From Pinus tabuliformis (lineage: Eukaryota > Streptophyta > Pinopsida > Pinales > Pinaceae), in NCBI GenBank assembly GCA_031772625.1, contig CM062818.1:1682120167-1682184166 (forward strand): DNA of 64,000 bases, given 5' to 3'. This document shows positions 23,154 through 34,820 of the stretch, one piece after another. A model generated the notes under the pieces. That model saw only the letters and a program-made list of their open reading frames with translations, had not been told where the DNA came from and did no database searches. Each line of letters opens with the position of its first letter. Within the stretch, counting starts at the first letter, position 1. The translations under genes were made by a program, and so were the position numbers.

Positions 23154-24338
23154 ATGACCCGAGGAAAGAAAATGCAAACACCTAGTAAGGAACCTGAAAG
23201 CTCTAGCATGACTCATGAAGAAGAAGAAGAAATGCTATATGATATATCAAAATTACAAGAACAAGTGCAACAAGTATCACTTGCACAAAAAGCAACAGAA
23301 TCTAAGATGGATGGTTTAAGGAAAGATGTAGAAGCTAAGATGGATGGTTTAAAGAAGGGTGTAGAAGCTAAGATGGATTGTTTAAAGAAAGGCATATAAG
23401 CTAAGATGGATGGCATGGAAGCTAAGGTGAATGGCATGGACGCTAAAATTGATGGCATGGATGATAAGATGAAAGAATTGAAGATAAATATGAATAAGTT
23501 GCTACAAGAAATGGTCACTAAGGGTGAAAGCGTACTAAAGGAAACTCATGATGAGAAAAAAAGAAATGTTAATCATGATTCCATAGACTCTAATGTTGGA
23601 TTGAAGACTCACCATATTCCAAAAATCGATATGAGGAAGTTTGATGGCAGGGATCCCGCCACATGGATATTACAGATGGAGCAATTCTTCGATCTCAATA
23701 ATGTGCCAAACACACAAAAGGTACATATGGAAACTTTATATTTGGAACCAAATCAGTTTGTATGGTATCAATGGCTTTGCTCTCGTAAACAATTTATCAC
23801 TTGGGCAATTTTTACGGAAGAATTGATAGCACATTATGAGGATACAAAAAGCAACACTTTTTTTAGCCAATTGATAAGTCTCAAACAAAAGGGTTCAATA
23901 ATGGAGCACATTGAGGAGTTCCAAAAATTGAACATAAGGGTAAAAGATATTCCAGAGGAGCATAGGATTGATGTGTTCATAGGGTCTTTAAAGGATAATA
24001 TCCAACATGATGTTCGCCTTTGGGAACCTGATTCATTAGAGAAGGCATTCAGGTTAGCAAGAAAAATGGAAAGCAAAATTATGGCAACTAGGAAGCATAC
24101 CACTCACAACTATAAAGACGGAAGTGTTGTTGCCGCTAGTCTTCCACAACCTATAAGGTTGACACCACAAAAATTGGAAGAAAAAAGAGCAAAAGGGCTT
24201 TGTTACAGTTGTGATAGCAAATACACTAAAGGTCATAAGTGTGCTGAGAAGAAATTATTCTACATAGATTGTGAAGAGGAAGAAGAAAAGGAGCAAGAAA
24301 GGTCAAAGAAGAGGATATACTCCAGGAACAAAGCCTAG
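23154..24338 (+). pseudogene. Gag of chromovirus body 1
   Basis: The N-terminal third is a coiled coil of repeated 11-residue units (AKMDGLKKGVE type). A gag core follows (KFDGRDPATWILQMEQFFDL, HIEEFQKL) and then a zinc knuckle CYSCDSKYTKGHKC. It is broken relative to the long continuous ORF of body 2, its close homologue. Confidence 0.85.
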
Positions 24339-24349
24339 ATAAAGAAGAA

Positions 24350-27022
24350 ATGAATCCGACCATATCTTGTAATGCATTGGCGGGAATTACCACTCCTCAA
24401 ACCATCAAGATAGAAGGACAAATCAAGAAGAAAAAGGTAATAGTGTTGATTGATTCAGGAAGTACCCACAATTTTATTCATTGTAAGGTAGCAAAAGAAT
24501 TGAATTGCTTCTTATATCCAGCACCAGAGTGTCAAGTGATGGTTGCAAATGGAGGAACAATAAATTGCTCTGGAAAGTGCCATAATATCAAGCTATCCAT
24601 GGGAGAATATGTATTGACTAGCCCAATGCTTTCCATTCCAATGGGAGGTGCTGATGTTGTACTAGGAGTCCAATGGCTACAATCCTTGGGTACAATAGCT
24701 TTTAATTTTCAAGAACTTTTCATGAAATTTTCTGTGGAAGGAAAGGAAGTTGAATTAAGGGGTATTGCAGGGAAACCAGGAAAGATAATCAGCTCTAACG
24801 GTATGACAAAGCTTCTAAAAAAGGAACAAAGAGGTGTAATTGCACAATTATGTTCGCTAGATGTTTCCACATTGGAATCATCTATTTCTCCAGATCTCCA
24901 AAAAGTCTTGGACAATCATTCCAAGGTATTTGAGACTCCCAAAGGTCTCCCACCTATTCGTGATCATGATCATGCTATTCATCTGATTCCAGGAAGTGTT
25001 CCTCCAAACATCAGGCCGTACAGATATCCCTATGCCCAAAAGAGTGAAATTGAACGTATGGTTGCAGAAATGCTAGAGGCTGGTATAATTCAACCAAGTC
25101 AAAGTTCTTTCTCTGCTCCAGTAGTATTGGTGCACAAGAAGGATGGATCATGGCGCATGTGTCCGGATTATAGGGAGCTCAACAAGCTCACTATTAAAGA
25201 TAAGTTTCCCATTCCTGTCATTGATGAATTACTGGATGAATTGCATGGATCAATTTACTTCACCAAGTTGGATCTTCGTTCGAGATATCATCAAATCAGA
25301 ATGAAGATTGAAGACATTCCGAAAAAAACATTTAGAACTCATGAGGGTCATTATGAATTTTTGGTCATGCCTTTTGGCCTTACCAATGCACCTTCAACAT
25401 TTCAAGGTTTGATGAATTCAATTTTCAAACCATTCCTTAGAAAATTTGTGTTAGTATTTTTTGATGATATACTAATCTACAGCAAGTCTTGGAAGGATCA
25501 TGTTGAACATGTTGACAGGGTGTTACAACTATTGGAGGAGAAACAATTATATGCAAAAAGATCCAAATGTTTCTTTGGAGTACAAGAGGTGGAATATATG
25601 GGTCATATTGTATCTCATGAAGGAGTTAAGGTAGACCCTAGCAAAATTAAAGCCATTAAGGAATGGAAAATTCCCACATCCATAAAGCATCTGCGAGGAT
25701 TTCTCGGGTTGACAGGGTATTATCACAAGTTTGTTAAGAATTATGGGAGAATAGCAGCACCTCTAACAACATTATTGAAGAAAGATGCATTTTCATGGAC
25801 CCCAGAAGCAACAAAGGCCTTCGAACATCTTAAAGAGGAAATGTGCCAAGCACCGGTCTTAGCTACACCGGACTTCACAAAAACCTTTATTGTGGAATGT
25901 GATGCTTCAGGAAATGGAATTGGTGTTGTTTTAATGCAAGATGAAAGACCCATTGCTTTTGAAAGTCGTCCAATCAAGGGAAATTTTTTACACAAAGCTA
26001 TTTATGAGAAGGAAATGTTGGCAATACTCCATGCACTTAAGAAATGGCGACCCTACCTAATGGGAAGACACTTCAAGGTAAAAACGGATCATGATAGCCT
26101 TAAATACTTTTTAGAACAAAGATTATCCTCTGAAGAGCAACAAAAGTGGGTCACAAAGATGTTGGGTTATGACTTTGAAATCATCTACAAAAAAGGGAAG
26201 CAAAATGTGGTGGCAAATGCACTCTCAAGAAAGGATGAGGATGTGGAAGCATTGTTGTGCACCATTTCTATTATCCAACCAGATTGGATAAACGAAGCAA
26301 GGGAGGAATGGAAGAATGACGAAGAAGTGTGGGCACTTATTCGAAAGTTACAACAAGATTCCAGTATGTCTGATACATTTAGCTGGAAAAATGATTCGTT
26401 ATGGTACAAAGATCGCTTATACCTCTGTAAGAATTCCCAGCTAAAACAAAAGATTCTTATGGAATTGCACACTTCTCCCTTAGGAGGGCACTCAGGATTT
26501 TTAAAAACTTACCACAGGGTTAAGAAGGAATTTTTTTTCGATGGCCTTAAATCAGATATTCAAAAGTTTGTGGCGGAATGTTTGGTTTTCCAACAAAATA
26601 AAGTTGAAACAATTAAGACACCAGGTCTATTACAACCTTTATCCATTCCAAGCCAACGTTGGGAGGAGGTTTCAATGGATTTTATCACAGGTTTACCAAA
26701 GTCTGAGGGAAAGAGTGTCATCATGGTGGTAGTTGACAGACTTACCAAGTATGCACACTTTTGTGCATTATCACATCCATTTAAAGCCAGTACAGTTTCT
26801 ACTGCATTTATGGAAACAATTCAAAAGCTACATGGAAACCCAAAGATTATTGTAAGTGACAGAGATCCCATTTTCACTGGAAATTTTTGGATAGAATTAT
26901 TTTCTTGTCTTGGTACTCAGTTAGCTCATAGCTCATCTTATCATCCTCAATCTGATGGGCAAACTGAGATAGTAAACAAATGTTTGGAAGGATATCTTCG
27001 TTGCTTTGTATCTGATAAATAG
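24350..27022 (+). CDS. Pol of chromovirus body 1 (protease, RT, RNase H, integrase)
   Basis: A long open stretch of 890 codons. Protease is seen as IVLIDSGSTHNFIH, RT as YRELNKLTIKDKFPIPVID and VFFDDILIYS, RNase H as FIVECDASGNGIGV, and integrase as SPLGGHSGFLKTYHRVKKEF and VVDRLTKYAHF with SYHPQSDGQTEIVNKC. The order is that of Ty3/gypsy. The remaining integrase end and chromodomain-like part lie at 27041-27729. The element's proteins would act in virus-like particles and in nuclear integration. A few breaks are present overall. Confidence 0.9.
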   Translation: MNPTISCNALAGITTPQTIKIEGQIKKKKVIVLIDSGSTHNFIHCKVAKELNCFLYPAPECQVMVANGGTINCSGKCHNIKLSMGEYVLTSPMLSIPMGGADVVLGVQWLQSLGTIAFNFQELFMKFSVEGKEVELRGIAGKPGKIISSNGMTKLLKKEQRGVIAQLCSLDVSTLESSISPDLQKVLDNHSKVFETPKGLPPIRDHDHAIHLIPGSVPPNIRPYRYPYAQKSEIERMVAEMLEAGIIQPSQSSFSAPVVLVHKKDGSWRMCPDYRELNKLTIKDKFPIPVIDELLDELHGSIYFTKLDLRSRYHQIRMKIEDIPKKTFRTHEGHYEFLVMPFGLTNAPSTFQGLMNSIFKPFLRKFVLVFFDDILIYSKSWKDHVEHVDRVLQLLEEKQLYAKRSKCFFGVQEVEYMGHIVSHEGVKVDPSKIKAIKEWKIPTSIKHLRGFLGLTGYYHKFVKNYGRIAAPLTTLLKKDAFSWTPEATKAFEHLKEEMCQAPVLATPDFTKTFIVECDASGNGIGVVLMQDERPIAFESRPIKGNFLHKAIYEKEMLAILHALKKWRPYLMGRHFKVKTDHDSLKYFLEQRLSSEEQQKWVTKMLGYDFEIIYKKGKQNVVANALSRKDEDVEALLCTISIIQPDWINEAREEWKNDEEVWALIRKLQQDSSMSDTFSWKNDSLWYKDRLYLCKNSQLKQKILMELHTSPLGGHSGFLKTYHRVKKEFFFDGLKSDIQKFVAECLVFQQNKVETIKTPGLLQPLSIPSQRWEEVSMDFITGLPKSEGKSVIMVVVDRLTKYAHFCALSHPFKASTVSTAFMETIQKLHGNPKIIVSDRDPIFTGNFWIELFSCLGTQLAHSSSYHPQSDGQTEIVNKCLEGYLRCFVSDK

Positions 27023-27453
27023 ACACAATGGGTCAAATGGTTGCCTTTGGCTGAATGGTGGTATAACAATTCCTTCCATACACCAACAAAAATGACCCCA
27101 TTTATGGCACTTTATGGGTATCAACCACCATCCATCACATCATATTTAAGAGAAAATTCTAAGGTTCAGGCAGTGAAACATCACATCGAACGTCAACAAC
27201 AAGTCCTCCAACTCTTAAAGGATAACCTCGTGTTATCACAAAATAGAATGAAACAACAGGCATATCAACATCGCAGTGAAAGAATTTTTGATGTAGGTGA
27301 TTGGGTATTCCTACAGCTACAACCATATAAGCAAATGTCCCTCAAGCAAGCTGAGAAGGTTATAAATTATCACCAAAGTATTATGGTCCGTACAAGGTGT
27401 TGCAAAAGATTGGTACTATGGCATACAAATTGGAGCTTCCTGCAGCTTCTTGA

Positions 27454-27729
27454 TTGCACCCAGTTTTCCATGTTTCATGTTTAAAGAAGGTTATAGGTGA
27501 CAAGCTCCCAGTTCAAACAATATTGCCAAAACTTGACGAGGAAGGAAAAATTATATTGGAACCGGAAGCAGTCACAGAAACAAGAACTCGACAACTACGA
27601 AATCGATCAATTTCAGAGTATCTTATCAAATGGAAGAACTTATCCGCTGAAGATTCCACATGGGAGGATGAGAATTTTATGCAGAAGTATCCAGAACTAC
27701 TCAAGCGTTGGGGACAACACTTTTTTTAA
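27454..27729 (+). pseudogene. Integrase tail with chromodomain-like end (body 1)
   Basis: The end of pol reads HPVFHVSCLKK and then a short chromodomain-like segment, SEYLIKWKNLSAEDSTWEDE. In chromoviruses this C-terminal domain is thought to steer integration to chromatin marks. The same segment lies at about 40200-40320 in body 2. Confidence 0.85.
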
Positions 27730-27740
27730 GGAGAGGGGCA

Positions 27741-28073
27741 TGTTGGGTCCCTATAATACTAGTGATTACCCCATTACTATTGTAGTTATACCCCTTATTA
27801 ATATTGTTGTGCCCCTATTTCCCCCATATTGTTATTATTGTGCCCCATAGAATCCCTCTATTGTTATTTTTGTGGCTTTATATTATTATTGTTAGGTCGG
27901 CTGGATTATATTGTGACTCCTTAGACTCCTATATATAGAAAGGAGGTTTTGTCATTTGTATCATCCAAGAATTGTTCATTTATGTAATGTAAAGGAGGTT
28001 TCCCCCTCAAAGAGGCTGAATTCTAAGGCGTTGATCTATCTTTTCTATCTTTTCTTGAGTTGGTTTCATAACA
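27741..28073 (+). repeat. Chromovirus LTR 2 (shared middle LTR)
   Basis: A polypurine tract (AAGGAGAGGGGCA) of body 1 lies on its left, and a primer site plus leader of body 2 on its right. It therefore serves both bodies. TATA box at 27930-27937. Confidence 0.9.
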
Positions 28074-28425
28074 TTTGGTATTAGAGCTTTGGATTCTAGG
28101 GTTTCGCTGCTCCAAACAGGTCATCGTGGCATTTTCGCTATAACTTTTTTTCTGTGACGTTTCAGAAGTCGCAAAAAAAACCCATTTGAGAACAAATCTC
28201 ACTGAACCTTGGGTCCGCATTTCAGAGCTTTTTGCATGATATTTGCGGAGATATGATCTGAGGAAGTTGGTCTTTTTGCAGACTCCTGAATTACATTCAA
28301 AACAGGTGACCTGGGGAAAAGCGTCATAACTTTCTCTCTGGGGATCGGATTGAAGTTTCGTAAGAAGGTACAGAAAGAGGACATACTGTAGTTTCTTGTG
28401 GGTGTTTTTCAGATCCAAAGGTTAA
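28074..28425 (+). other. Leader of chromovirus body 2, left part
   Basis: It matches the leader of body 1 (22476-22826). It is interrupted by copia C2, and the leader resumes at 35418. Confidence 0.85.
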
Positions 28426-28834
28426 TGGCAGAAGTGTACTCAGACACGTAATTTTATTAATTAGAAAAAAAAAAATTACATAATTGATTTTGCAAGAGTT
28501 TACACCCGAACACCCAAACACTCTTGCAATGAGCTATTTATAAGCTCCATGTCCTAACTACCTCTAATTATGGATCACTTATTAAATAACAAGTGTCCAT
28601 TTACAATAAATGCTATTCAAACCAACTAGCTAACTAATCTCCTATAATAGAGACTAAGATACGAAACATTTGGAGAGTCATATCTAGTTACAACAATATG
28701 CTAATTCTAAAAGTCTCCATTAAATAATTAAACATTCTAGAATAATAATTATTAATTTAATATCTTAAATTAATAATTATTTTATTCTAATTTTATAACC
28801 TATGATAAAATTTGTATTTTTGGATCATCTAACA
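28426..28834 (-). repeat. 3' LTR of C2
   Basis: On the minus strand it starts TGTTAGATGATCC and ends CACTTCTGCCA. A TATA box (TATAAATA on minus) lies at 28535-28542. A related older solo LTR is at 46635. Confidence 0.9.
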
Positions 28835-29545
28835 TTCCCCCCTATGATCCAAAGATACATTACAACAGATACCAAGTTCATCCCTGAACTTAGTAAATTT
28901 TATTCTGCCAAGCGGTTTTGTGAAAATGTCGGAGATCTGATCTTCGGAAGGACAATAAACTGGTTTGAGGACATCTTTGGCAATGAGAGACCTGATATGA
29001 TGATACTTGGTGTCCACATGCTTTGTCTTTGAATGAAAAACTGGGTTCTTGGCAAGTTTGATGGCTGACTGGCTGTCAATGAACAATGATGTAGCTTCTG
29101 CCTGAGAAATGCCCAAGTCCTGCAAAATTCGGCGCAACCAAACAATTTCACATGCTGCTTCCCATGCTGAAATGTACTCTGCTTCTGCTGAAGAAGTGGC
29201 CACTGTAGCTTGTATTTTACAACTCCGAGATACTGCTGCTGACCCCATATTCATTAAATAACCTGATGTTGATGCTCGATCATCAATACTCCCAGCAAAG
29301 TCGGCATCAGAATATCCACCAAGTACAAAATTTTTAGTCTTTGTGTAAAGAAGACCAAAATCTTTTGTTCCTTGGATATATCGAAGAACTCTTTTGGCTG
29401 CATTCCAGTGGATGTCTCGTGGTTCCTGCATAAAACGTGAAAGAATACTGACTGCATAAGATAGATCAGGACGAGTATTTGTCAAATAAATCAAGTTGCC
29501 AATCAACTGTCTGTAAGTTGTACTGTCCACCTTTCCCCCCTTCAA
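28829..29545 (-). pseudogene. RT end and RNase H of C2
   Basis: Copia-type motifs are readable: YRQLIGNLIYLTNTRPDLSY, then LGGYSDADFAGSIDDRASTS, SSAEAEYISAWEAACEIVWL and HVDTKYHHIR. These mark the copia RNase H, placed last in pol as the family requires. The frame changes relative to the RT upstream (29466-30089). Confidence 0.9.
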
Positions 29546-30914
29546 ATTCTGAAAGTTTCAAGTTTTGCTCCATGGGGGTAAGAACGGGCTTGCAATCCTG
29601 CATGCCAAAACGCTGAAGAACCTCTGCTGCATACTTACTCTGAGAAATGAAAATATGATGTGGACGTTGGAAGACTTCAACTCCAAGATAGTAGTGAAGT
29701 AATCCCAAATCTGTCATCTTAAAACCTGCATGTAACTCCTTTTTCACATGTGCAATATGATCATCATGATTGCCAGTGATGATCAAATCATCTACATACA
29801 TAACAAGAATTACCAAATATTTTCCCTGTTGTCGCACATACAAAGTATCATCAGATTCACTTCGTTGAAAACCAACTTTCTTAAGGTATTCATCCATCTT
29901 TGCATACCAAGCTTGGGGAGCTTGTTTTAATCCATATAAAGCCTTGATCAATTTGCAGACTTTATGTTTTTGTCCTTCAACTTTAAAACCTGGTGGTTGG
30001 GTCATATACACTTCCTCCTGTAAATCCCCATTGAGAAAAGCACTTTTTACATCCATTTGATGAACTTTCCATCCTTTTTGAGCGGCCAATGCAAGTGTTA
30101 ATCGGATGGTGTTCCATTTAGCTGTTGGAGCAAAAGTTTCTTCATAATCAATGCCTTCCTGCTGCGCAAAACCCTTTGCGACAAGTCGTGCTTTATACTT
30201 TTCAAGTTCACCCTTCTGATTATACTTAATTCTCTAAACCCATTTACATCCTATGGGTTTAACATTTGTTGGACAATCAACAAGTTTCCAAGTGTTGTTA
30301 TCAATTACTGCTTGATATTCTTCAACCATAGCCTGTTGCCATTCTTTATATTTTACTGCCTCTTTGTATGTGGAAGGTTCAGTAAAATCATTTGCTATCA
30401 AGGCAAAATTGCCTTCACTTCTATGTGTCCTTCTGGTGCCAGTTTTATTCTGTTCATCAGGCTTTACATCTTTCAAAAGTTGAACTGCCCATTTCGGAAG
30501 TTGGTGCTCACTTGTTTGTGCTTCTGTAAAGTCCCCATCATTGTAAAGAGGATTAATATAAACTGATGTACGTCGTTCAGGTGAATAATGTGGAGACTCA
30601 CTGTCTGAAGAACTGCTACTGCTTGGAGATGCAGATGAACTGCTAGAAGACCCTGATGATGTTGTTGATGTAGATGGACTGGATGACTCATCTTCAGAGG
30701 AAGGAAAATCAAGTTCATACCAATTTGGTAAAGTTGGTTGACTTTGTATTTTTCCATTTCTTTTACTTCCCTTAGTTTCTAATTTGTGAAGAAGATTTTC
30801 AATTTCTTCAGCACTCTTACTCTCTGTTTCATCAGAAATGATATCCCTGCTCACAATGAATTTTCCATTGGTCAAAAGACGATACCCTTTCTTCTCATCA
30901 GAATAGCCAATCAT
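29466..30914 (-). pseudogene. Reverse transcriptase of C2
   Basis: The segment before RT is Ser-rich (30600-30700). RT follows with WQQAMVEEYQAVIDNNTW, HQMDVKSAFLNGDLQEEVYM, ALYGLKQAPQAWY and VMYVDDLIITGN. This is a copia RT with the YVDD site. It is interrupted. Confidence 0.9.
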
Positions 30915-30947
30915 TGTGCATTTTAAACTTCTTGAGTCAAGCTTAGT

Positions 30948-31879
30948 TCATTTTTCTTTCGGAACTAAGGCATAACATACTGACCCAAAAACTCTAAGAT
31001 GTTTAACTCGTGGTTTGAAACCAAACCAAGCTTCATAAGGTGTGATTCTGTCTAAAGAAACAGTTGGAGATCTGTTTCTTAAGTAGACAGCTGTATGAAT
31101 TGCTTCCGCCCAATATGTTGGACTTAACCTCTTGAAGGTTAACATGGATCTCGCCATTCCTAACAAAGTGCGATTCATTCTTTCGACTACTCCATTTTGC
31201 TATGGAGTGTAAACATTAGTGAGATGTCGTCTTATGCCATTTTCACTGCAATAAGTTTTTTGAATTCATTTGAAGTGAATTCTCCCCCATTATCCGTCCT
31301 GAGAGTACCTATCTTTTCTTTGACTTCATTTTCAACAAGTTGGCGAAAAAGTTTAAACTTATCAAATGCTTCTGACTTGTTCTTCAAGAAGTAAACCCAA
31401 GTCATTCTGCTGAAATCATCAACGAATAGTAAGAAATACTTGCAACCACCAAATGAGGTTTGTAGTGGACCACAAACATCACTGTGAATTAGTTGTAGCC
31501 GCCTGTTTGCTCGCCATGAACTTGTTGGAAAACTTTCTCGATTTTGTTTCCCATAAATGCAAGCTTCACATTTTGCATTTTCCCTTTTGAATGTGGGAAG
31601 TCCTTTAACCATTCCTTGTTTCTGCAATTGAGAAAGACTCTCAAAATTCAAATGTCCATATCTTACATGCCATATTCTGATAGGTGAAATACCTGTAGTC
31701 ACTGCCCCTTCAAAATCAGAATGCCTTGGAATAACTGTCCCTTTCATCCGTAATAGTTTTCCATCTTCATAACCTGTCATAACTGTTTTCAAGTTCTGTT
31801 TCACTGAATTAATCTTCACTAAACCATCTTCCATAATCACCTGATGTCCTGCTTGTCGAATCGTGACTAAAGAGAGCAA
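30948..31879 (-). pseudogene. Integrase of C2
   Basis: GAG-pre-integrase and core are read as HVRYGHLNFESLSQLQ, C-x2-C (CEACIYGKQNRESFP), HSDVCGPLQ, FVDDFSRMTWVYFLK, RTDNGGEFTSNEF and [18 protein letters not shown]. Domain order gag, protease, integrase, RT is copia. A few breaks are present. Confidence 0.9.
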
Positions 31880-32052
31880 ATTTTTCTTGAAACTGGGTAC
31901 ATACTATACATTGGAAATCAATTTTTCTCCAATGTTAGGGAGAAAAACTTTTACTACTCCTTTTCCATAAGGAGTATGTTTTGTATCATCAACAAGAAAA
32001 ATTGAATTAAGTTGGCATTCTTGAAAATTCCAGAAAAAATCACGTCGACAAG

Positions 32053-33183
32053 TCATGTGCTGAGTTGCCCCGGAATCCAAGTTCCAGGCATCTTCATAGT
32101 CACTTCTAAGATGAGATGAAATTTGTGATGCTGGTGAGGAAGTAAAAACATATTCTGAGCTATCTTCATCTTGATCATTTGCAAATTGGGCTGACTGCTG
32201 CTGAAACTTGGGAATTTTATTGAGTGAAGTTCGACAATCTTCAGCATAATGGCCAACTTTGTTACATCTTCGACAAACAATTTGACTTAAGTCTCTTCCT
32301 CTTCCTGACGATTGTCCTCTTCCTCTGCTTTGACTTCTATTTTGAGACTCTCCTCAACCTTGATTATTATAGCTTTGTCCTTGAAAATTGCCTCGTCCTT
32401 GGTTGTTTCCTCTACCTTGAAAATTATTTCTTCCTCCTCTGTTAAAATTGTTGCCTCTGCTTTGGCTTCGACCTCGATTATGTGCTGCTTGATTCGGATT
32501 CCATCTACCTCTTCCTCGAGAACTATCTGTTGATGACTTACTTGTGCTGGCTTCTGTGAGAAAAACATCTTCACCAACTTTCTTCTTCTTCCCAAAAGTT
32601 TTATCATGTTGACTTAACATTTCACAAAGTTCATCAAACTTTAGTTTTTCTAATTTCCCAGTTACTTGTAAAGTCTCTAAAAAATGCGTATAGGAAGAAG
32701 GAAGCCCAGCAATTACAATTGTGACCATAAAGCTATCATCAATTGCGGGAAAACCAGCATTAATAATTTCCTGCTTAATATTCTTAAGTCTGGAGAGATA
32801 TTCAAGAATATCACCATCTTCAGTTAATTTCTGTTGCAACAATTTTAACTGTAGATTGACTTTTTTTTTATTCTGGTTGAGTATCAAAGAGATCTTTAAA
32901 TGTTTTCAAGGCAGTCCATGCATCTGAGGCATTCTCTATATGTACATACATTTCATCATTCACAGACGATTTAATAAGAGCTTAAGGCTTTAGCGTTCTT
33001 GATTTCCCATTTTGCCAGTGCATCTGCATCTGTGGGTTTATTCGGCTTTACATCTCCATCACATATTCCTTGCCATAATTCATTGTAAATGAGTGTGCTT
33101 TCAATAAGACGATGCCACGTTTTATAAGATTTGGTGCCTTCAAGTTTGTCGGAATAAGAAAATAAGTTAATCAACTTAGACAT
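32053..33183 (-). pseudogene. Gag and protease region of C2
   Basis: Gag starts with MSKLINLFSYSDKLEGTKSY at 33183. A UBN2-type core follows (LEYLSRLKNIKQEIINAGFP, ETLQVTGKLEKLKFDELCEM). An Arg/Gly/Asn-rich stretch precedes a zinc knuckle (CRRCNKVGHYAEDC) near 32270. The protease begins near 32100 (WNLDSGATQHMT). A few breaks are present. Confidence 0.85.
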
Positions 33184-33603
33184 TTTTAGCGTTGAAGAGA
33201 CACACCAAGAAGCAGAATAGAAAGTACAAAATAGTCAGCACAACACACCACGCAAAAAAAACGATCTATCGGGGCTTGGCCTTGACCCTCGAATAGTCGT
33301 CAAAACAGGAGAATATTGACTGAGCTTTGCACTTGGCTCTAGTCAATTTCTCAAATTTTACAGGGCAACTTTCAAAATTTGACTTTTTACAATGGTGCTT
33401 TTGCACAATCAGGTAAAAAAAGAAGTTACCCCCCCTCAAAGTAAAAAATATTTTGAGTTACAATGTGATGATCCCAGAAAGCTTCTTAAAAACAAATTAC
33501 CCAACACACCTTATCTCCCCAATTTACAAATAAACCTCCTTAGTACTCCAAAAAACATAAATTCCCAAATTTAAAAAATTACTAAATCTCCCCAAAAATA
33601 TAA

Positions 33604-33722
33604 TATTCCTTATCTCTCCCAAAATTACAAACAAAACTCTTTATTCCTTATCTCTCCCAAAATTACAAAAAACTCCTTATTCCTTATCTCTCCCAAAATT
33701 ACAAACAAAATTCTTTATTACT
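33604..33722. repeat. TTCCTTATCTCTCCCAAAAT tandem repeats in C2 leader
   Basis: Three copies of a 36-38-bp unit (TTCCTTATCTCTCCCAAAAT followed by TACAAACAAAACTCTTTA) lie between gag and the captured helicase piece. Confidence 0.8.
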
Positions 33723-34033
33723 CTGCTAAATTAGCATTAAGATTAACATCGAACTGCTTCTACACATTGAGATGGATATTTAGAATCTGAGTCAGCCAAT
33801 TGTATGAAAGATAGATGGGATATGGGGAAAATTTTGTATTCCCGTGCCCAATAAGAAGATGAGCAAGCCGTAGCTCTGTTGTTTGAGTACAACAGTCCAA
33901 CGATGAAACCTCGGATTCGGACTCGGACTCCGCTGCAGTAGGCACACACAATGACAGGCGTGCTACAGTTGGCGAATCCGCTGATGGTGAGGAAGGCAGT
34001 GGAATTGGAGACTAAAAAATATGGTAATGAAAA

Positions 34034-34129
34034 CTCCGCTTCTGTTCTAGCGTACCCTCAAAAAACTCCGCTTCTGTTCCAGCGTACCCTCAAAAAACTC
34101 CGCTTCTGTTCCAACGTTTCCTCAAAAAA
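34034..34129 (+). repeat. 32-bp triplicate near the captured gene piece
   Basis: Three tandem copies of a 32-bp unit beginning CTCCGCTTCTGTTCCAGCG and ending CCCTCAAAAAA, the third more diverged. They lie just upstream of the helicase-like coding segment. Confidence 0.85.
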
Positions 34130-34220
34130 GTCTTTGATTCAGGCTTTCTTGATTGTAACTTGTGGGCAGTTGGGCGTCCATAACTCCAAGCTTGTTCGAA
34201 CGCTGCAGAAAATATGCAGA

Positions 34221-34520
34221 GGCAGCGAGGACTTTCGTTCAAATAGGATCGATGCAGCTGTTCTTGACCTTGTTGCAGATGACAGTGGTGCTTTGCAAAA
34301 GCAGAAATCAACATACCACAGGGACAAGCGAAGTAAAAAATATGTTAAACTAAACAATGGAGAGCGGGTAACAGCTTTAGAAAAGGTGAAAACTAAAAGC
34401 GATTCAATGATAAAGCCTGGCAGTGGTGGTTTATACAAGAAGTGAAAGGAGCGTTCATACATGCAGATATCTATTCATGGACAAGGGGATGATCCGTTGC
34501 GCCAGCAAGCGCCTCAGTGA
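34221..34520 (+). pseudogene. Captured fragment of DEAD-box RNA helicase (DBP10/RH29), C-terminal domain
   Basis: The plus strand, antisense to C2, reads SNRIDAAVLDLVADDSGALQ, then QKSTYHRDKRSKKYVKLNNG and GERVTALEKVKTKSDS, and on to GGLYKK followed by KERSYMQISIHGQGDD. This matches what I recall of the DBP10 C-terminal domain of plant RH29-type helicases (DDX54 homologues), nucleolar proteins of 60S ribosome assembly. Only this domain is present, without the helicase motifs, and the frame has an in-frame stop where the family has Trp before KER. It lies between the primer site and gag of C2, so it was probably captured by the element. Sequence behind it (34520-34740) may be further exon or intron of the same gene. 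Confidence 0.8.
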
Positions 34521-34744
34521 AGTCACCGCCTGGTTTTGCCAGGTAAAGAAAATAAAGAAATTCAAACGAAATGATGCATCGCAGGTAAAAACAAAAAATC
34601 AGAAGTTTCCAAGTTTTGTTGAGTCCGAGAAAGGTCCAATTAACAATACTGAGGGTGCGTCTAGTCTCACTTCCATTTTCTCTAAAGAACAGAAGAAAAT
34701 TGTGAAGGTTGAGCAGAGGCAATTTTTTTATAATAAAAAATGAA

Positions 34745-34768
34745 TTTTAGATTTTAAAAAATCTAAAA
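34745..34768. repeat. Perfect AT hairpin
   Basis: TTTTAGATTTT and AAAATCTAAAA form 11-bp inverted arms with a 2-base loop at the right edge of the captured segment. It could form a hairpin; function unknown. Confidence 0.6.
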
Positions 34769-34820
34769 TCAATGATACAATTTATTTTCCTTTTAAACAA
34801 AACTGTACAATTTCCATGCC

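Noticed and set aside
23213-23518. Ser-rich minus-strand ORF over chromovirus gag (also 35812-36117)
   Set aside because: A mirror of the gag coiled-coil repeats on the opposite strand.
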